From Scilla litardierei (lineage: Eukaryota > Streptophyta > Magnoliopsida > Asparagales > Asparagaceae): a stretch of 64,000 nucleotides of DNA. Shown here in pieces: positions 22,054 through 32,967 of this stretch. Each line of letters starts with the position of its first letter. The stretch's first letter is position 1. The stretch lies in assembly GCA_030789695.1 (NCBI GenBank), contig CM061142.1:601843659-601907658 (forward strand), in the 5' to 3' direction. The translations under genes and the position numbers were made by a program. Below the pieces are notes generated by a model. That model had not been told where the DNA came from. It saw only the letters and a list, made by a program, of their open reading frames with translations, and searched no databases.

Positions 22054-22995
22054 CTAATCAGCGATCTCCTTCCCGTTGCGAGTAGCGCAATGGTTCTTCA
22101 CGATAACGGCGACGTCGGCTAAAAGTACGTGCGTGCGGCAACGCACGTGAACTCCGAGAGTCCAAGGGGCTGTTGGTAGATGAAGTGGGACCAAAGGAAG
22201 ATGCTCGGCCCGGTGGATGGCCGACGGCGCAAGCGCACGGTGGTGGGCGGCCGTGAGAAGCCGGGGAGGATAGATTCGCGCCACGTCCGTTTTCGCGCGT
22301 CTCAGTGAAATTTCAGAGACGAACAGCGGAAACGGGAATTTGCAGTGGGTAAAGGACTTCAAGACGAAGCCAACGGCAGTGGAGTTGTCGCCGGGGGTGG
22401 TCGGAGGTGGCCGTGCGCGGGCGGCGAAGTTCAGCTTCCAGATCTGTGAAAAACAGCGGATGCGACGTGTTCCGACGAGGATTCGGGGAGCTACAGGTGG
22501 GCTATGAGCGTGAGGAAAATTGCAGTTGGTAGGTGGTTTCGATAGGAATCCAACGGCAGTAGGGTGGTCGTCGTAGGTCGCCGGATGGCCGGTGGGCGTG
22601 AGTTTTTCCGGCGGTGGCGCAGATCTGTAAAACTGTCGTTTGGGTTGTGTTTGAAAGCGTTTTGAGGGAGATAGAGATGAGGGAGGAGGGTAAGGGGAGG
22701 TGGAGATGCTTGGGGGGTCAGAGAGGAGTTGATCGGAGGTGGTGGTCGCCGGAGGGGGTGGCCGGAGGTGGCCGGACGGCGGTGTTTTCCGGCGGGGCGC
22801 AGTTCTGGCCAAAAACTGTGTTTTGATGTGTTTTTGATGGGTTTCAATGGAGTTTTGAGGGGTTTCAATGGAGGGAGATGAGAGGAGAGAGGTTGCAGGT
22901 GTTAGGGGAGGTCGAGGGGGATCCGAGGGAGGCGGTGGCGGCTTCCGAAGATCGCCGGAGAGAGGTGGCCGGCCGTTGGAGCCGGGTGATGCCAA
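22054..22995 (-). CDS. LTR-internal open frame of LARD-2, 313 residues (right copy)
   Basis: Counterpart of 15778-16716 in the 5' LTR. The N-terminal 270 residues are almost identical. The C-terminus reads in another frame after TAP because this copy lacks one G of a G-run. No domain recognised. Confidence 0.3.
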   Translation of the reverse strand: MASPGSNGRPPLSGDLRKPPPPPSDPPRPPLTPATSLLSSPSIETPQNSIETHQKHIKTQFLARTAPRRKTPPSGHLRPPPPATTTSDQLLSDPPSISTSPYPPPSSLSPSKRFQTQPKRQFYRSAPPPEKLTPTGHPATYDDHPTAVGFLSKPPTNCNFPHAHSPPVAPRILVGTRRIRCFSQIWKLNFAARARPPPTTPGDNSTAVGFVLKSFTHCKFPFPLFVSEISLRRAKTDVARIYPPRLLTAAHHRALAPSAIHRAEHLPLVPLHLPTAPWTLGVHVRCRTHVLLADVAVIVKNHCATRNGKEIAD

Positions 22996-23769
22996 GTTTG
23001 GCCATGGTGGAGGTTCTTGGGTGTTTCAATGGGGAAGGAGAAGAGGGAGGAGGGAGAGAGGAGAGAGAGGGGATGGCCGGAGGATCGCCGGAGGGCCTCC
23101 CGCTGGCGGCCAATGCTCAGGTGCGTGATGCAACAATGGGTGACGGCTGCGTTTTGTATGCCCTAGGTTTGGTTACGGGTGATGTTAAAAGGAAGGGGAG
23201 ATTGCTAAATAGAGTATAGAAGGGGTGTGTTTAGGTGACTAGGAGAGAGATTATGTGAGAGGGGAGGGGTGCAAAGAAAGGAAAAGGAGGGTTAGAATAG
23301 AATAGGAAATTTCATCCCCCATGTTACGTATGAATCAAATTGGATTTGGGTTAATGTGAATTTTCGAAATTGATTAAGGCTAATCGGGCTTGAATTTTGA
23401 TTAGGGGATATCTTCCACTACGGGCATCGGAAAAATAATCCGAAAATACCGGGACAATCGTGGAGACGAGAAGTACGGGGCTACGGTGTCCGATTGCGTG
23501 TTACACCTATCAAAAATTATCGTAAAATTGGAAACGACGTTTTGAGTCAAATGACTAAAACGCCCCTATCATTCAAAGTCGTTTCGCGAGAAAACGAGCA
23601 GTGAAAAGACGTTCCCAATAATTACAATAAAATCCAACACCCCGAAACGATCGCAACGGCATATCGCATCGCTCATGCCGGAGCTCAGAAAAACCAAATA
23701 AAATACGTGCACGAAAAAGTACGTGTACGTAGAAAATACGAACGGTCGGAAAGCGGCCGTTACACCAAT

Positions 23770-24773
23770 GCTAAAGTCATGAGGATGATGCATCAGATGA
23801 TGCAGGTGCAGCAGGACATGCTTCAGAATGCCCCTTGCTTCGAGCCGGGAGCAAAGCAGTTTCAGTAGCTGGGCCCGACCTATTTTGCTGGATCTGAAGG
23901 ACCGTTGGCTGCAGAGGAGTGGATCCGAAATACGGAGGACAATCTGCTGATGTCGAAGAACAACCCGGCTAGATGGATTGAATTGGTGAAGAAGCAGCTT
24001 AAGGATAATGCCCGCAGCTGGTGGGATGCAAAGGAGGAGCTGTTGTGAAACCTATACCTTGGGCTACTTTCAAGGCTAGGTTCGATGAGGAGTATTTCCT
24101 GAAGGTTTCCAGGAGGGAGATGTTGCAGCGATTCATTGATCTGAAGCAGGGAAATCTATCGGTGGACCAGTATCATCAGGAGTTCACCAGGCTGAGTCTC
24201 TTTGCGCTGAAGATGGTGCAGGATGCCAAGGAGAGACCTCAGAGGTTTCTGCAGGGTCTTTCCTTAGATTTGCGTAGCCTGATGTCTTCGTCAGATGTGG
24301 AGTCTTATCAGAAGTTACTGAAGCTACTAGGAGGCAGGAGCTGATTGTGAGCCAGAAGAGAGGGCAGACTTCTGGAGCTGGGAAGAGGCCTATAGAGCAG
24401 GTCAGAGTAGTGGTTATGCCAGGGTTGAAGCCTAACCAGTCGGTGTAGTTCAAGAGGCCAGGTGGGCCTACTCAGAAGACTTGCCATTTCTGCGGCAAGA
24501 CTGGTCATGTCAGGGAGCAGTGCAGGAAGATGCTGAGACAGTGCCTGGTTTGTGGTGATCCTACTCATGTCATGAAGGATTGCCCGAAGTCTAAACAGCC
24601 ATGGAGAGGACCAGTTACAACTCAGCCGATGCAGCAGAGAGCACCAGTACCTGTTGGATGTGGGACAGCACTTGTTCCACAGAAGTAGGCTTTTCAGTAG
24701 GCTTTTCAGCCGAGGAGGCAGGCCTTCCTGATGACTGCAGTTGAGGCTGAGGCTGAGGATGAGGTTATTGCAG
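23770..24773 (+). pseudogene. GYP-1 gag, remainder (capsid and two zinc knuckles)
   Basis: Continues gag after LARD-2, with MRMMHQMMQVQ near the start. The capsid region (FDEEYF, MLQRFIDLKQGNLSVDQYHQEFTRL) and two zinc knuckles (CHFCGKTGHVREQC and CLVCGDPTHVMKDC) match GYP-2. It is broken by a TAG at 23866, a one-base deletion near 24046, another shift near 24340, and TAG codons at 24446, 24686 and 24698 where GYP-2 has CAG. It cannot make a full gag protein. It ends at the splice donor at 24774. Confidence 0.88.
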
Positions 24774-24893
24774 GTAACCCTCAGTCTAGTTTGTTTTTCT
24801 TTCCTTAGTTAATCTTGTTTGTTAGAATATTTTTGGTTGCTAGAATATATTATGTTTGCTAGAATAGGATTTGATTGTTAGTTTGTTTGTTAG
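24774..24893 (+). other. GYP-1 intron 1, between gag zinc knuckles and protease
   Basis: 120 bp, GTAACC...TTGTTAG. Removing it in phase 1 joins the VIAG end of gag to the protease start, as in GYP-2 (60513-60627, 115 bp), where the join is fully in frame. T-rich, with repeated TTGTTAGAATA-type pieces. Confidence 0.75.
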
Positions 24894-27312
24894 GTGTGAT
24901 TTAGTTTGCACATTCCCTGCACGAGTCCTCTTCGACTCTAGTGCATCGATGTGCATTATATCACGGAGCTTCGTGGACAAGCATTCCTTGTCGACTTCCC
25001 CTCTTCCCAAGAGTTGGGATATCGTTACAGGGAATGGCGTGATCTCGGTGAGTCATGGTTGCAAGTCTTGTCCTTTGGTGGTCTGTGGGCATGAGCTTTA
25101 CGCTGACTTTATTGTCCATGACATCATCAACTATGATGCCATCCTTGGGATAGACTGGCTTGGGAGTTTCTACGCCACGATCGATTGCTAGCGAAAGAAG
25201 GTGGTGTTCGAGATTCCAGGTCATCCTGTGTTTGAGTTCAGTCGAGGTAGCGGTTCGCTTGGTCCGATCAGATTTCGGGCCAAGCCGGTGGAGATCGTTG
25301 CCTTGCAGATGGAGTAGAGCAGACCAGCTGTGTTGAGAGAATTCGACGATGTCTTCCCCGAGGAGATGTCAGGACTGCCGTCAGATCGAGCTCTTAAGTT
25401 TTCGATCGATCTTATTCCGGGAGCGCAGCCCATTTCGAAGGCACCGTATCGTATGTCTCCAGCAGAGTTGGAGGAGTTGCGTAGGCAGCTGGATGAGCTT
25501 TTACAGAAGGGATATATTGATCCTAGTGTGTCTCCATGGGGAGCACCGGTGTTGCTGGTGAAGAAGAAGGATGGTTCGTGTCGTATGTGCGTGGACTACA
25601 GGGAGCTGAATGCAGTCACCATCAAGAATAGATATCCATTGCCTCGTATAGATGACATCTTTGATCAGCTTGGAGGATCGAGAGTGTTCTCTAAGTTGGA
25701 CCTGAGGAGTGGCTATCACCAGCTGAACGTGAGGAAGGAAGATATCCAGAAGATAGCGTTCAGGATGAAGTATTGTCACTACGAGTTCGTGGTTATGCCT
25801 TTCGGTGTAACCAATACGCCTGCAGTTTTTATGAACCTGATGAATCTGATCTTCTACGACTTTCTAGATAAGTTTGTCGTTATCTTTATTGACGACATCT
25901 TGATCTATTCAAGGTCGGAGGAAGAGCATGCATCGCACTTGAGGACATTATTGGAAATTTTGAGGAAGCATCGCTTGTATGCTAGGTATTCCAAGTGCGA
26001 GTTCTGGATTGATAGGGTTGTTTTTCTTGGGCATGTGGTATCTGGAGATGGAATATCACTGGATCTTGAGAAGATTAAGGCTATCAGAGAGTGGCCGGTT
26101 CCGCGGTCAGCATCAGAGATCAGGAGTTTCCTTGGGCTTGCAGGTTATTATCGGCGTTTCATTAAGGACTTTTCTCGGATTGCTGAGTCGATGACTTGAT
26201 TGACGAGGAAGGATGTGCCGTTTGTCTGGTCAGATGATTGTGACGAGGCCTTTGCTATTCTGAAGGCAAGATTGACATCAGCGCCTGTTCTTGCTGTGCC
26301 CGATCAGAGTGGAGGTTTTGAGATCTTTTGCGATGCTTCTGGCAAAGGTCTTGGCTGTGTTTTGCATCAGCATGGGTACGTGGTTGTGTATGCTTCTCGT
26401 CAGCTTAAAGTGCACGAGAAGAATTACCTGACGCACGATCTGGAGTTGGTTGCGGTCATATTTGCGCTTAAGATTTGGAGGCACTTCTTGTTGAGTGAGA
26501 AGGTGAAGATCTTCACTGATCACAAAAGCTTGAAGTACATCTTTACGTAGAAGGAGCTCAACATGCGACAGCATCGTTGGTTGGAGCTCATGGCCGATTA
26601 TGAGATTGATTTGCAGTATCACCCTGGTAAGGTGAATGTGGTTCCAGATGCGCTGAGCAGGCTTCCAGCGGTTATGATGTTGACGTCGCAGTGGAGGTTG
26701 CAGCAGGAGTTCCGTGAGCTGGGCATTGAGGTTGTTTTTCCTGGAGTGGCTTCGTCGTTGATGTACATGCAGGTACAGTCAACGATCGTGGATAGGATCA
26801 AGGCTGGTCAGGCTAGAGATCCGAAGCTGGTGAAGATTCAGAAGCAGGTAAAAGCCGGTCTACAGACTGACTTCTTGATTCATGGAGATGGTTCATTGAG
26901 ATTTGGAGCCAGGGTGTGTGTGCCAACTGGAGATATTAGGGAGGAGTTATTGGTTGAGGCACACAGTTCGCCGTACTCTGTACATCCTGGAGGTACTAAG
27001 ATGTACAAAGATCTTCGTCTGAACTATTGGTGGCATGGTATGAAGAGGAGTGTTGCACGGAGTGTCACCAAGTGTTTCGTATGCCAGCAGGTAAAGGCGG
27101 AGCATCAGCGTACGACTGGGTTGCTACAGCCACTTCCGATTCCGGAGTGGAAATGGCAACACATTACTATGGATTTCGTGACTGGACTACCTCGGAATCC
27201 AAAGCAGAATGACGCGGTTTAGGTGATTGTTGACCGATTGACCAAGTCCGTGCACTTTATTCCCTTCCGAGTGGGACAGTCTACGGAGGCGCTAGCGAGG
27301 AGATATATGAAG
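24894..27312 (+). pseudogene. GYP-1 pol: protease, reverse transcriptase, RNase H, integrase N-terminus
   Basis: Gypsy pol in order. Protease at about 24900-25190 has VLFDSSASMCII, where GYP-2 has the canonical DSGAS. Reverse transcriptase at 25330-26200 has [14 protein letters not shown] and the catalytic FIDDILIYS. RNase H at 26300-26550 has [10 protein letters not shown] and [10 protein letters not shown]. The integrase zinc-binding and first catalytic region (about 26930-27230) has CFVCQQVKAEHQ and DFVTGLPRNPKQ. Breaks include a frameshift after the intron, TAG at 25189, 25315, 26548 and 27218, and TGA at 26198. Several are CAG to TAG changes relative to GYP-2. It ends at the donor of intron 2. 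Confidence 0.93.
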
Positions 27313-27387
27313 GTAAAAATTTAAATTTTAAATCTCCGTTTTATTTCTTTCTCTAGTTTAGATGGTAATGTAACGTGAATTGTGCAG
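27313..27387 (+). other. GYP-1 intron 2, inside integrase
   Basis: 75 bp, GTAAAAATT...TTGTGCAG, phase 0, between ARRYMK and [14 protein letters not shown]-2 has a 71-bp intron at the same place (55180-55250). Typical gypsy integrases read straight through here, which supports removal by splicing. Confidence 0.8.
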
Positions 27388-27943
27388 GAGATCGTACGAC
27401 TTCATGGAGTCCCCGTGAGTATCGTGTCTGACAGAGATACGAGATTCACGTCTCAGTTTTGGTAGAGTCTACAGAAGAGCTTGTGTACGAGTCTGAGTTT
27501 CAGCACGGCGTACATCCGCAAACAAATGGCCAGTCCGAGAGGACGATCCAGATTTTGGAGGACATGCTGAGGGCGTGCATGTTGGATTTCAAGGGATCAT
27601 GGGAGGATCATCTTCATCTTGTTGAGTTTGCCTACAATAACAGCTACTAGGCGAGTATTGGCATGGCGCCTTTTGTCATGCTATACAGGAAGAAATGTCG
27701 ATCGCCACTGAGCTGGGATGACATTGGAGACAGGGAGCTGTTATGGCCAGAAATGATTGTTGAGGCAGTGGATATTGTGAGAAACATCCGGGAGAAGCTG
27801 AGGATTGTGCAGGACCGTTTCAAGCATTGGGCAGATGTTAAACGGAGGCCTTTGGAGTTTCAGCCTGGAGACACGTCTTTCTCAAGATCTCTCTAAATCG
27901 GGGAGTTATCCGATTTGGAAAGAGAGGCAAGCTGAGTCCAAGG
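27388..27943 (+). pseudogene. GYP-1 integrase, middle part (before COP-1)
   Basis: Contains [15 protein letters not shown] with the second catalytic Asp, then [13 protein letters not shown] with the catalytic Glu. TAG codons at 27463 and 27648 replace CAG. A deletion between about 27470 and 27515 and a shift near 27880 break it further. COP-1 interrupts at 27944, duplicating CAAGG. Confidence 0.9.
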
Positions 27944-28548
27944 TGAAGGATCCTGCCAAAACAGAGTTAGGATCGATAATTAAAGTGGAGACTTACGCTA
28001 GCGTATGCGGAGCGGTAGTCTCGGAACTTTGCCTTCGGATTCGCCACGACGGATCGAGTCTTCTCACGAACGGAGTAAGGCTACTAATCCACAATCTAAA
28101 TCTCTATTTTAGATTAAGAACTTGGATGGAGGGAGAGGAAATATTTCTGCAGAGCTTCGCTATGAAGAAGATGCATGCATGGATTTCATGCAAATGGTGT
28201 AAGGAAAATGGCTACCCTTGGGTCTTATTTATAGCCCCCAAGGTAGTTATTTTAGGGTAAGTTGTTCCTTTGGAACAACTTAATTAAGGTGTACCATGAT
28301 GCATGGCACATTATAAGCTTAAGTTGTACCATATGCATGGTACAACATAAGCTTAAGATATTCCCCCTTTATTAGCCATATGTCGCATGCATTTATGCAT
28401 ATATAATGCGACTTTCCCACTCATACAGAGATCCTCTCCGCAAGGGAACAGATTCCCTTTGCACATGACTTCGTGTGCGCGACGTTCGAGGTCCGTATTC
28501 CCTCGTACATCCCCCACAAGGGTGTACAAACGTCTTCCATATCCAACA
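27944..28548 (-). repeat. COP-1 3' LTR
   Basis: 605 bp, plus-strand ends TGAAGGATCC and ATCCAACA. A minus-strand TATA box (CTATAAATAAG) lies at about 28224-28235. Confidence 0.95.
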
Positions 28549-28568
28549 TCTCCCACTCACACTTGAGG
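28549..28568 (-). promoter_or_regulatory. COP-1 polypurine tract
   Basis: The minus strand ends AGTGTGAGTGGGAGA directly before the 3' LTR, a typical copia plus-strand primer. Confidence 0.7.
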
Positions 28569-29601
28569 GGATTGTAAGAGAACGTCTTTCCCTTAGTTCT
28601 TTCATCTATCATACCGAGAAATAGACCGTGCGACCGTCATGCGCGTAGAGTCTGTTGTTGTGCACTTGTTAGAGATACACAACGACCTCGAAGGTGCAAA
28701 GTTGAGTAGTTCAACGCATGCTTTACCCTAGATTATTTCTTCGCATTTCTTATACTTTATATTCAACAATTGAATCCCATCTGGATTACAATTGGCTGGC
28801 CAGCTTTGAATCATTAAAGTCTAAATGCGAATATGAAATCAATCTTCCTCTTCTTGTGAACCTTCTGATCTTGACTTGATTCGCTTTTCTAACGTGCCCC
28901 GCCGAGCCGAATTACCATAGCCCATTAGTAACACGCTAAGATAGCGATCATCTCGTCAAATCTAAAGGAACCAATTGGAGTCCTTGAGGGTAAGAGTTAA
29001 GACCCGTATGGCCTTTGAGTCTCACATAATAGCAAACACTATTGCTACTAACACAGTGGTCGAAATGCATACGTGGTATGAACACGTACTACAACATCAC
29101 TCCTTTCCCAGGGAGAGTATGTCTTAATGATGTTGTACGGATGAAAGATCAGACACCACAGTGCCTATCTTTTTGAGTCCCCTTGCTACTCGTGAAATAT
29201 TCACGGACTCTCATCCTGCATAAGACAGATAGGATTTTAAAAAATCCAATGAGATCTTTATATCCTTGTGATACAGATCTCAGATCTTTTGTAAGCATCC
29301 GTATGATGCAGATCTTTTATTCGACTATCTTGTTTTAAGTCATGACTCTAAATCATTTGTCTAATGATTTTGACTTTAAACTAGTCTCATCTCTATCTTA
29401 TCCATCTGATAAGATAAGGCGGTTGCTCATGTGAGAGAGCCAACCTTAATCTGTCCGACATACACACAATAAAATAGCTGAGACTAAAACACAAATGTTT
29501 AAAATCATTTGTAAGAAACTTGTATGCAATATATAAAAGAACTTCTTTCTTTTATTAAACTTTGATCTTCTATAGACATGGGAAATATTACATGATACAG
29601 C
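28569..29601 (-). other. COP-1 3' untranslated region
   Basis: About 1 kb between the pol stop and the polypurine tract. No domain is seen; short frames here are chance. Confidence 0.6.
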
Positions 29602-32600
29602 TCAGCACCTACGCATTCCCATAGATGATAAGTGTTTGAAAAACACATCTCTGGGGATCGCCTTAGTAAGGGGATCCGCTATCATCTCATGCGTGGATAT
29701 GTATCCTATGTCTACTTCCTTCCGTTTGTCATAATCCTTCGCAAACTTGAATCGAATGTCAATGTGTTTGGTCTTACAAGGAAATTTAGGATCTTTGACA
29801 TAGGCAATCGAAGCTTGACTATCACTGTATATAGGAACAGTGCTCGAGTCAGAGGCATTCGTCAGCCTGTCTAAGAATTTCCTAAGCCAAACAGCTTCTT
29901 GGACCGCCATGCTGAATGCTACGAATTCGGCTTCCATGGTTGATAAGGCGATGCAGGTTTGCTTCTTGCTGCTCCAGGATATTGCACCATTCCCGAGTAA
30001 GTAAACAAAGCCTGAGGTAGATCTTCGATCGTCGAGATCACCCGCCCAATCAGCATCGGTATAGCCTTCGAGTCTCAAGGTATTGCCTTGATAGCATAAC
30101 GCATAGTCCGCAGTCCCTTTGAGGTATCTTAATATCCTCTTCACCGCTTTCCAGTGTGCTTGTCCTGGGTTGGATTGGTAACGGCTTACCATACCAACAG
30201 CATAGCAAATGTCCGGTCTGGTACACATCATGGCGTACATCAGACTCCCGACAGCACTGGAGTATGGAACTTTTTCCATAGCTTTCTTTTCTTTTGGATC
30301 TTTGGGACACATCTCCAAACATAGACCCTCGCCTTTGCTTATTGGAGTATCAATTGGCTTGCAATCCTGCATATTAAACCGTTCTAAAACTTTCTTTATA
30401 TATGTCTCTTGAGAGAGAGAAAGAAGTTTCTTGGAACGATTCCTTGAGATCTTAACCCCAAGGATATATGCAGCTTCACCCATGTCTTTCATCTCAAAGA
30501 CGGATGAAAGCCAAGCTTTGATATCCAATATAAGACGCTTATCATTTCCGGCTATAAGTATGTCATCTACATAAAGAGACATAATTACATACTTGTTTTT
30601 AATCCTCTTAATATATACGCAGTTGTCTTCGTCGAGCATGGAGAAACCATACGACAAAACGACTTCTTGAAAGCGCATATACCACTGCCTTGAGGATTGT
30701 ATAAGACCATATATGGATTTACGAAGTTTACAAACCTTATGTTTGTTTTCTTCTTGTACGAACCCGTTTGGTTGTTCCATGTAGATCTCCTCATCTAGTT
30801 CTCCGTTAAGAAAAGCAGTCTTTACATCCATCTGATGTAACTCGAGGTCCAAACAAGCTACCATTGCCAGAATTAAGCGAATGGAGGTAAAACGCACGAC
30901 AGGAGAGAAAGTCTCTTCGTAGTCTATTCCTTCCTGTTGCGTGAAACCTTTCGCAACAAGGCGAGCTTTATATTTCTCGATGGAGCCATCAGCCTTATGC
31001 TTGATTTTGAGAACCCACTTGTTCCCAATGGCTCTACGTCCCTTAGGTAAATTAACCAAATCCCAGACTTGGTTTGTTTTCATGGATTGAAGTTCTTCTT
31101 CCATTGCCGCTATCCATTTATCTTTAGCAGGGCATGTGACGGCCTGTTTGAAATTTGCAGGTTCGTCATCATCTTGTAGTAATGTCATGAATGTTTGAGG
31201 AAATTCATCCTCAAATCTCAGAGGTGTTAGCCTCGTTCGATTACTACGTCTTGTTTGAGTTTGATCACTCCCACTTGGAATGACATCACTCCCACTTGGA
31301 ATAACATCACTCCCACTCGGAATAGGATTGGTATCGTTCGTATCATCCATTGGTGAAGTTTGAAACGTATTTTCTTCTTCACCAAGAATTCTCCCACTCG
31401 AACGTTCCGATCCTTCTTGATCCCAAGTCTCAAACAAGGATAAGTCTTGACTTATCTCACCCTGTCTTGGAAACTCTTTTTCCAAGAAGACAACATCCCT
31501 CGATTCGAATTCTATTAGACCCCCATTGTCCTCTTGACCGACGAAAACATATCCTTTGGAGTTTTCAGCGTATCGGATGAAGATACACTTCCTCCCACGT
31601 GGCCCAAGTTTGCCATATTTGTGAGAGGATAAATGTGCGTAAGAGGCACAACCCCAAGGTTTTAGAATGTTTAAGTCTGGAGTTCTATTGTTCCACAACT
31701 CATAAGGAGTAGAACTTACCGACTTCGAGGGTACACGGTTTAAGATGAATGCTGCCGTCAATAATGCGTCACCCCAAAAGGTGATAGGCAAATTTGCCTG
31801 AGACATCATTGATCGGACCATTTCCATCAATGTCCTATTCCTTCTTTCCGCAACACCGTTTTGTTGCGGAGTGTAAGGCATAGTTACCTGATGTACTATG
31901 CCTTTTTCATCACAAAGTTCCTTAAAACTTATTGATTGATATTCACCGCCCCTATCGGTTCGCAAAACCTTAATCTTGCGATCTAATTGATTCTCCACCA
32001 AACTCATATAGTTTTTAAAGCAAGCCAAAGCTTCACTTTTGTGGGATATCAGATAGATATTTCCGAAACGGGTGAAGTCATCAATGAATGTGATGAAATA
32101 GGACTTCCCGTGTCTTGTCTTAACATTCATTGGACCGCAAATGTCCGAATGGATAAGCTGTAATGGAACTTCGGCCCTTGTGCCAGTTCCAAACGGCTTG
32201 CGACAAGTTTTCCCTACAAGACAATGTTCGCAAGTTGACATTTCAACTTTTGAAACATTAGATAGCAAGCCACTTTTGGCAAGTCTATCCATTCTAGTTG
32301 GTCCAATATGACCAAGTCTTGCATGCCAACAAATGATTTCAGACTCAGAGTTAGAAGCATTTGTCAAATGAAAACTTTCATTAATGGAAGAAGCATCATC
32401 ATACATTGTATTTAAAACAATTAATCCATTACAAACATTACCAGAACCAATCAAAGAATTATTACAAACAAGGTCAACATATTGTTTATAGAACCTCCAC
32501 TCATAATCTAAAGACATTAACATGACCACGGAAACGATATTCCTTCTAATATCTGGAGCAAAGAGGACGTCGTGCAATAATAAAGTCCGGCCGTTGTCGA

Positions 32601-32964
32601 GAACTAGCTTGCATGTTCCGACGCCTTTGACTTCAACACGAGTGTTGTTGCCGACGTATATCCACTTTGTTCCTTGAGTTATCCTTCGATACTCTACGAA
32701 GAACCTTCTGTCCTTCGCAACGTGGTCTGTGGCCCCTGAATCAATCAACCAAAAATAGTTAGATTCAGCAAGAAACATGGAACTAGAAACACATATGTAA
32801 CTAGCCCTACAAGTTACCTTGTCACTTCCATCCGTACACTTACGGGCGAAGTGACCGTACTTGTTGCACTTAAAGCACTTGATCTTCTTCAAGTTTTTCT
32901 TCTTTGAGTGCATATTCTTTTGCCACTTTTTGTTCTTAGTCTTCTTTGAGGTTTCCGGTTCTTG
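29602..32964 (-). CDS. COP-1 pol: zinc knuckle, protease, integrase, reverse transcriptase, RNase H
   Basis: 1103 codons from the Met at 32913, open upstream to a TGA at 32965-32967. The zinc knuckle (CFKCNKYGHFARKC) is at residues 13-26. Protease (LIDSGATDHV) is near 55-65. The integrase zinc finger (HARLGH ... CEHC) is followed by the catalytic core (HSDICGPM, TDRGGEY, NGVAERRNRTL). Reverse transcriptase has VDVKTAFLNGELDEEIYM and YVDDILIAGN near residue 780. RNase H has DADWAGD, STMEAEF, SDSQASI and a C-terminal ADPLTKAI. All the catalytic motifs I know are present, so pol itself looks intact. Upstream TGA codons would prevent a gag-pol fusion unless read through. Confidence 0.95.
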   Translation of the reverse strand, partial: QEPETSKKTKNKKWQKNMHSKKKNLKKIKCFKCNKYGHFARKCTDGSDKVTCRASYICVSSSMFLAESNYFWLIDSGATDHVAKDRRFFVEYRRITQGTKWIYVGNNTRVEVKGVGTCKLVLDNGRTLLLHDVLFAPDIRRNIVSVVMLMSLDYEWRFYKQYVDLVCNNSLIGSGNVCNGLIVLNTMYDDASSINESFHLTNASNSESEIICWHARLGHIGPTRMDRLAKSGLLSNVSKVEMSTCEHCLVGKTCRKPFGTGTRAEVPLQLIHSDICGPMNVKTRHGKSYFITFIDDFTRFGNIYLISHKSEALACFKNYMSLVENQLDRKIKVLRTDRGGEYQSISFKELCDEKGIVHQVTMPYTPQQNGVAERRNRTLMEMVRSMMSQANLPITFWGDALLTAAFILNRVPSKSVSSTPYELWNNRTPDLNILKPWGCASYAHLSSHKYGKLGPRGRKCIFIRYAENSKGYVFVGQEDNGGLIEFESRDVVFLEKEFPRQGEISQDLSLFETWDQEGSERSSGRILGEEENTFQTSPMDDTNDTNPIPSGSDVIPSGSDVIPSGSDQTQTRRSNRTRLTPLRFEDEFPQTFMTLLQDDDEPANFKQAVTCPAKDKWIAAMEEELQSMKTNQVWDLVNLPKGRRAIGNKWVLKIKHKADGSIEKYKARLVAKGFTQQEGIDYEETFSPVVRFTSIRLILAMVACLDLELHQMDVKTAFLNGELDEEIYMEQPNGFVQEENKHKVCKLRKSIYGLIQSSRQWYMRFQEVVLSYGFSMLDEDNCVYIKRIKNKYVIMSLYVDDILIAGNDKRLILDIKAWLSSVFEMKDMGEAAYILGVKISRNRSKKLLSLSQETYIKKVLERFNMQDCKPIDTPISKGEGLCLEMCPKDPKEKKAMEKVPYSSAVGSLMYAMMCTRPDICYAVGMVSRYQSNPGQAHWKAVKRILRYLKGTADYALCYQGNTLRLEGYTDADWAGDLDDRRSTSGFVYLLGNGAISWSSKKQTCIALSTMEAEFVAFSMAVQEAVWLRKFLDRLTNASDSSTVPIYSDSQASIAYVKDPKFPCKTKHIDIRFKFAKDYDKRKEVDIGYISTHEMIADPLTKAIPRDVFFKHLSSMGMRRC

Positions 32965-32967
32965 CTT

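Larger units (their letters stand above)
13952..23764 (-). mobile_element. LARD-2: large non-coding LTR element inside GYP-1 gag
   Basis: A 9813-bp element on the minus strand. TSD CCAAT is at 13947-13951 and 23765-23769. Its LTRs are 3535 bp (13952-17486) and 3533 bp (20232-23764). The interior (17487-20231) is 2745 bp and has no gag or pol. The first base of the left LTR is mutated (G for T in TGTCACG). Its polypurine tract, post-LTR block and LTR tips resemble the gypsy elements here, so it was probably mobilised by proteins of a GYP-like partner. 'LARD' describes its structure and does not imply a matched named family. Confidence 0.9.
20232..23764 (-). repeat. LARD-2 5' LTR
   Basis: 3533 bp, ends TGTCACGCCC (20232) and GGCCGTTACA (23764) on the plus strand. 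It contains a second copy of the 55-bp array (21046-21330) and of the internal open frame (22054-22995). Confidence 0.92.

Noticed and set aside
29632..31580. Short plus-strand frames across COP-1 pol
   Set aside because: They are shadows of the intact minus-strand pol frame.
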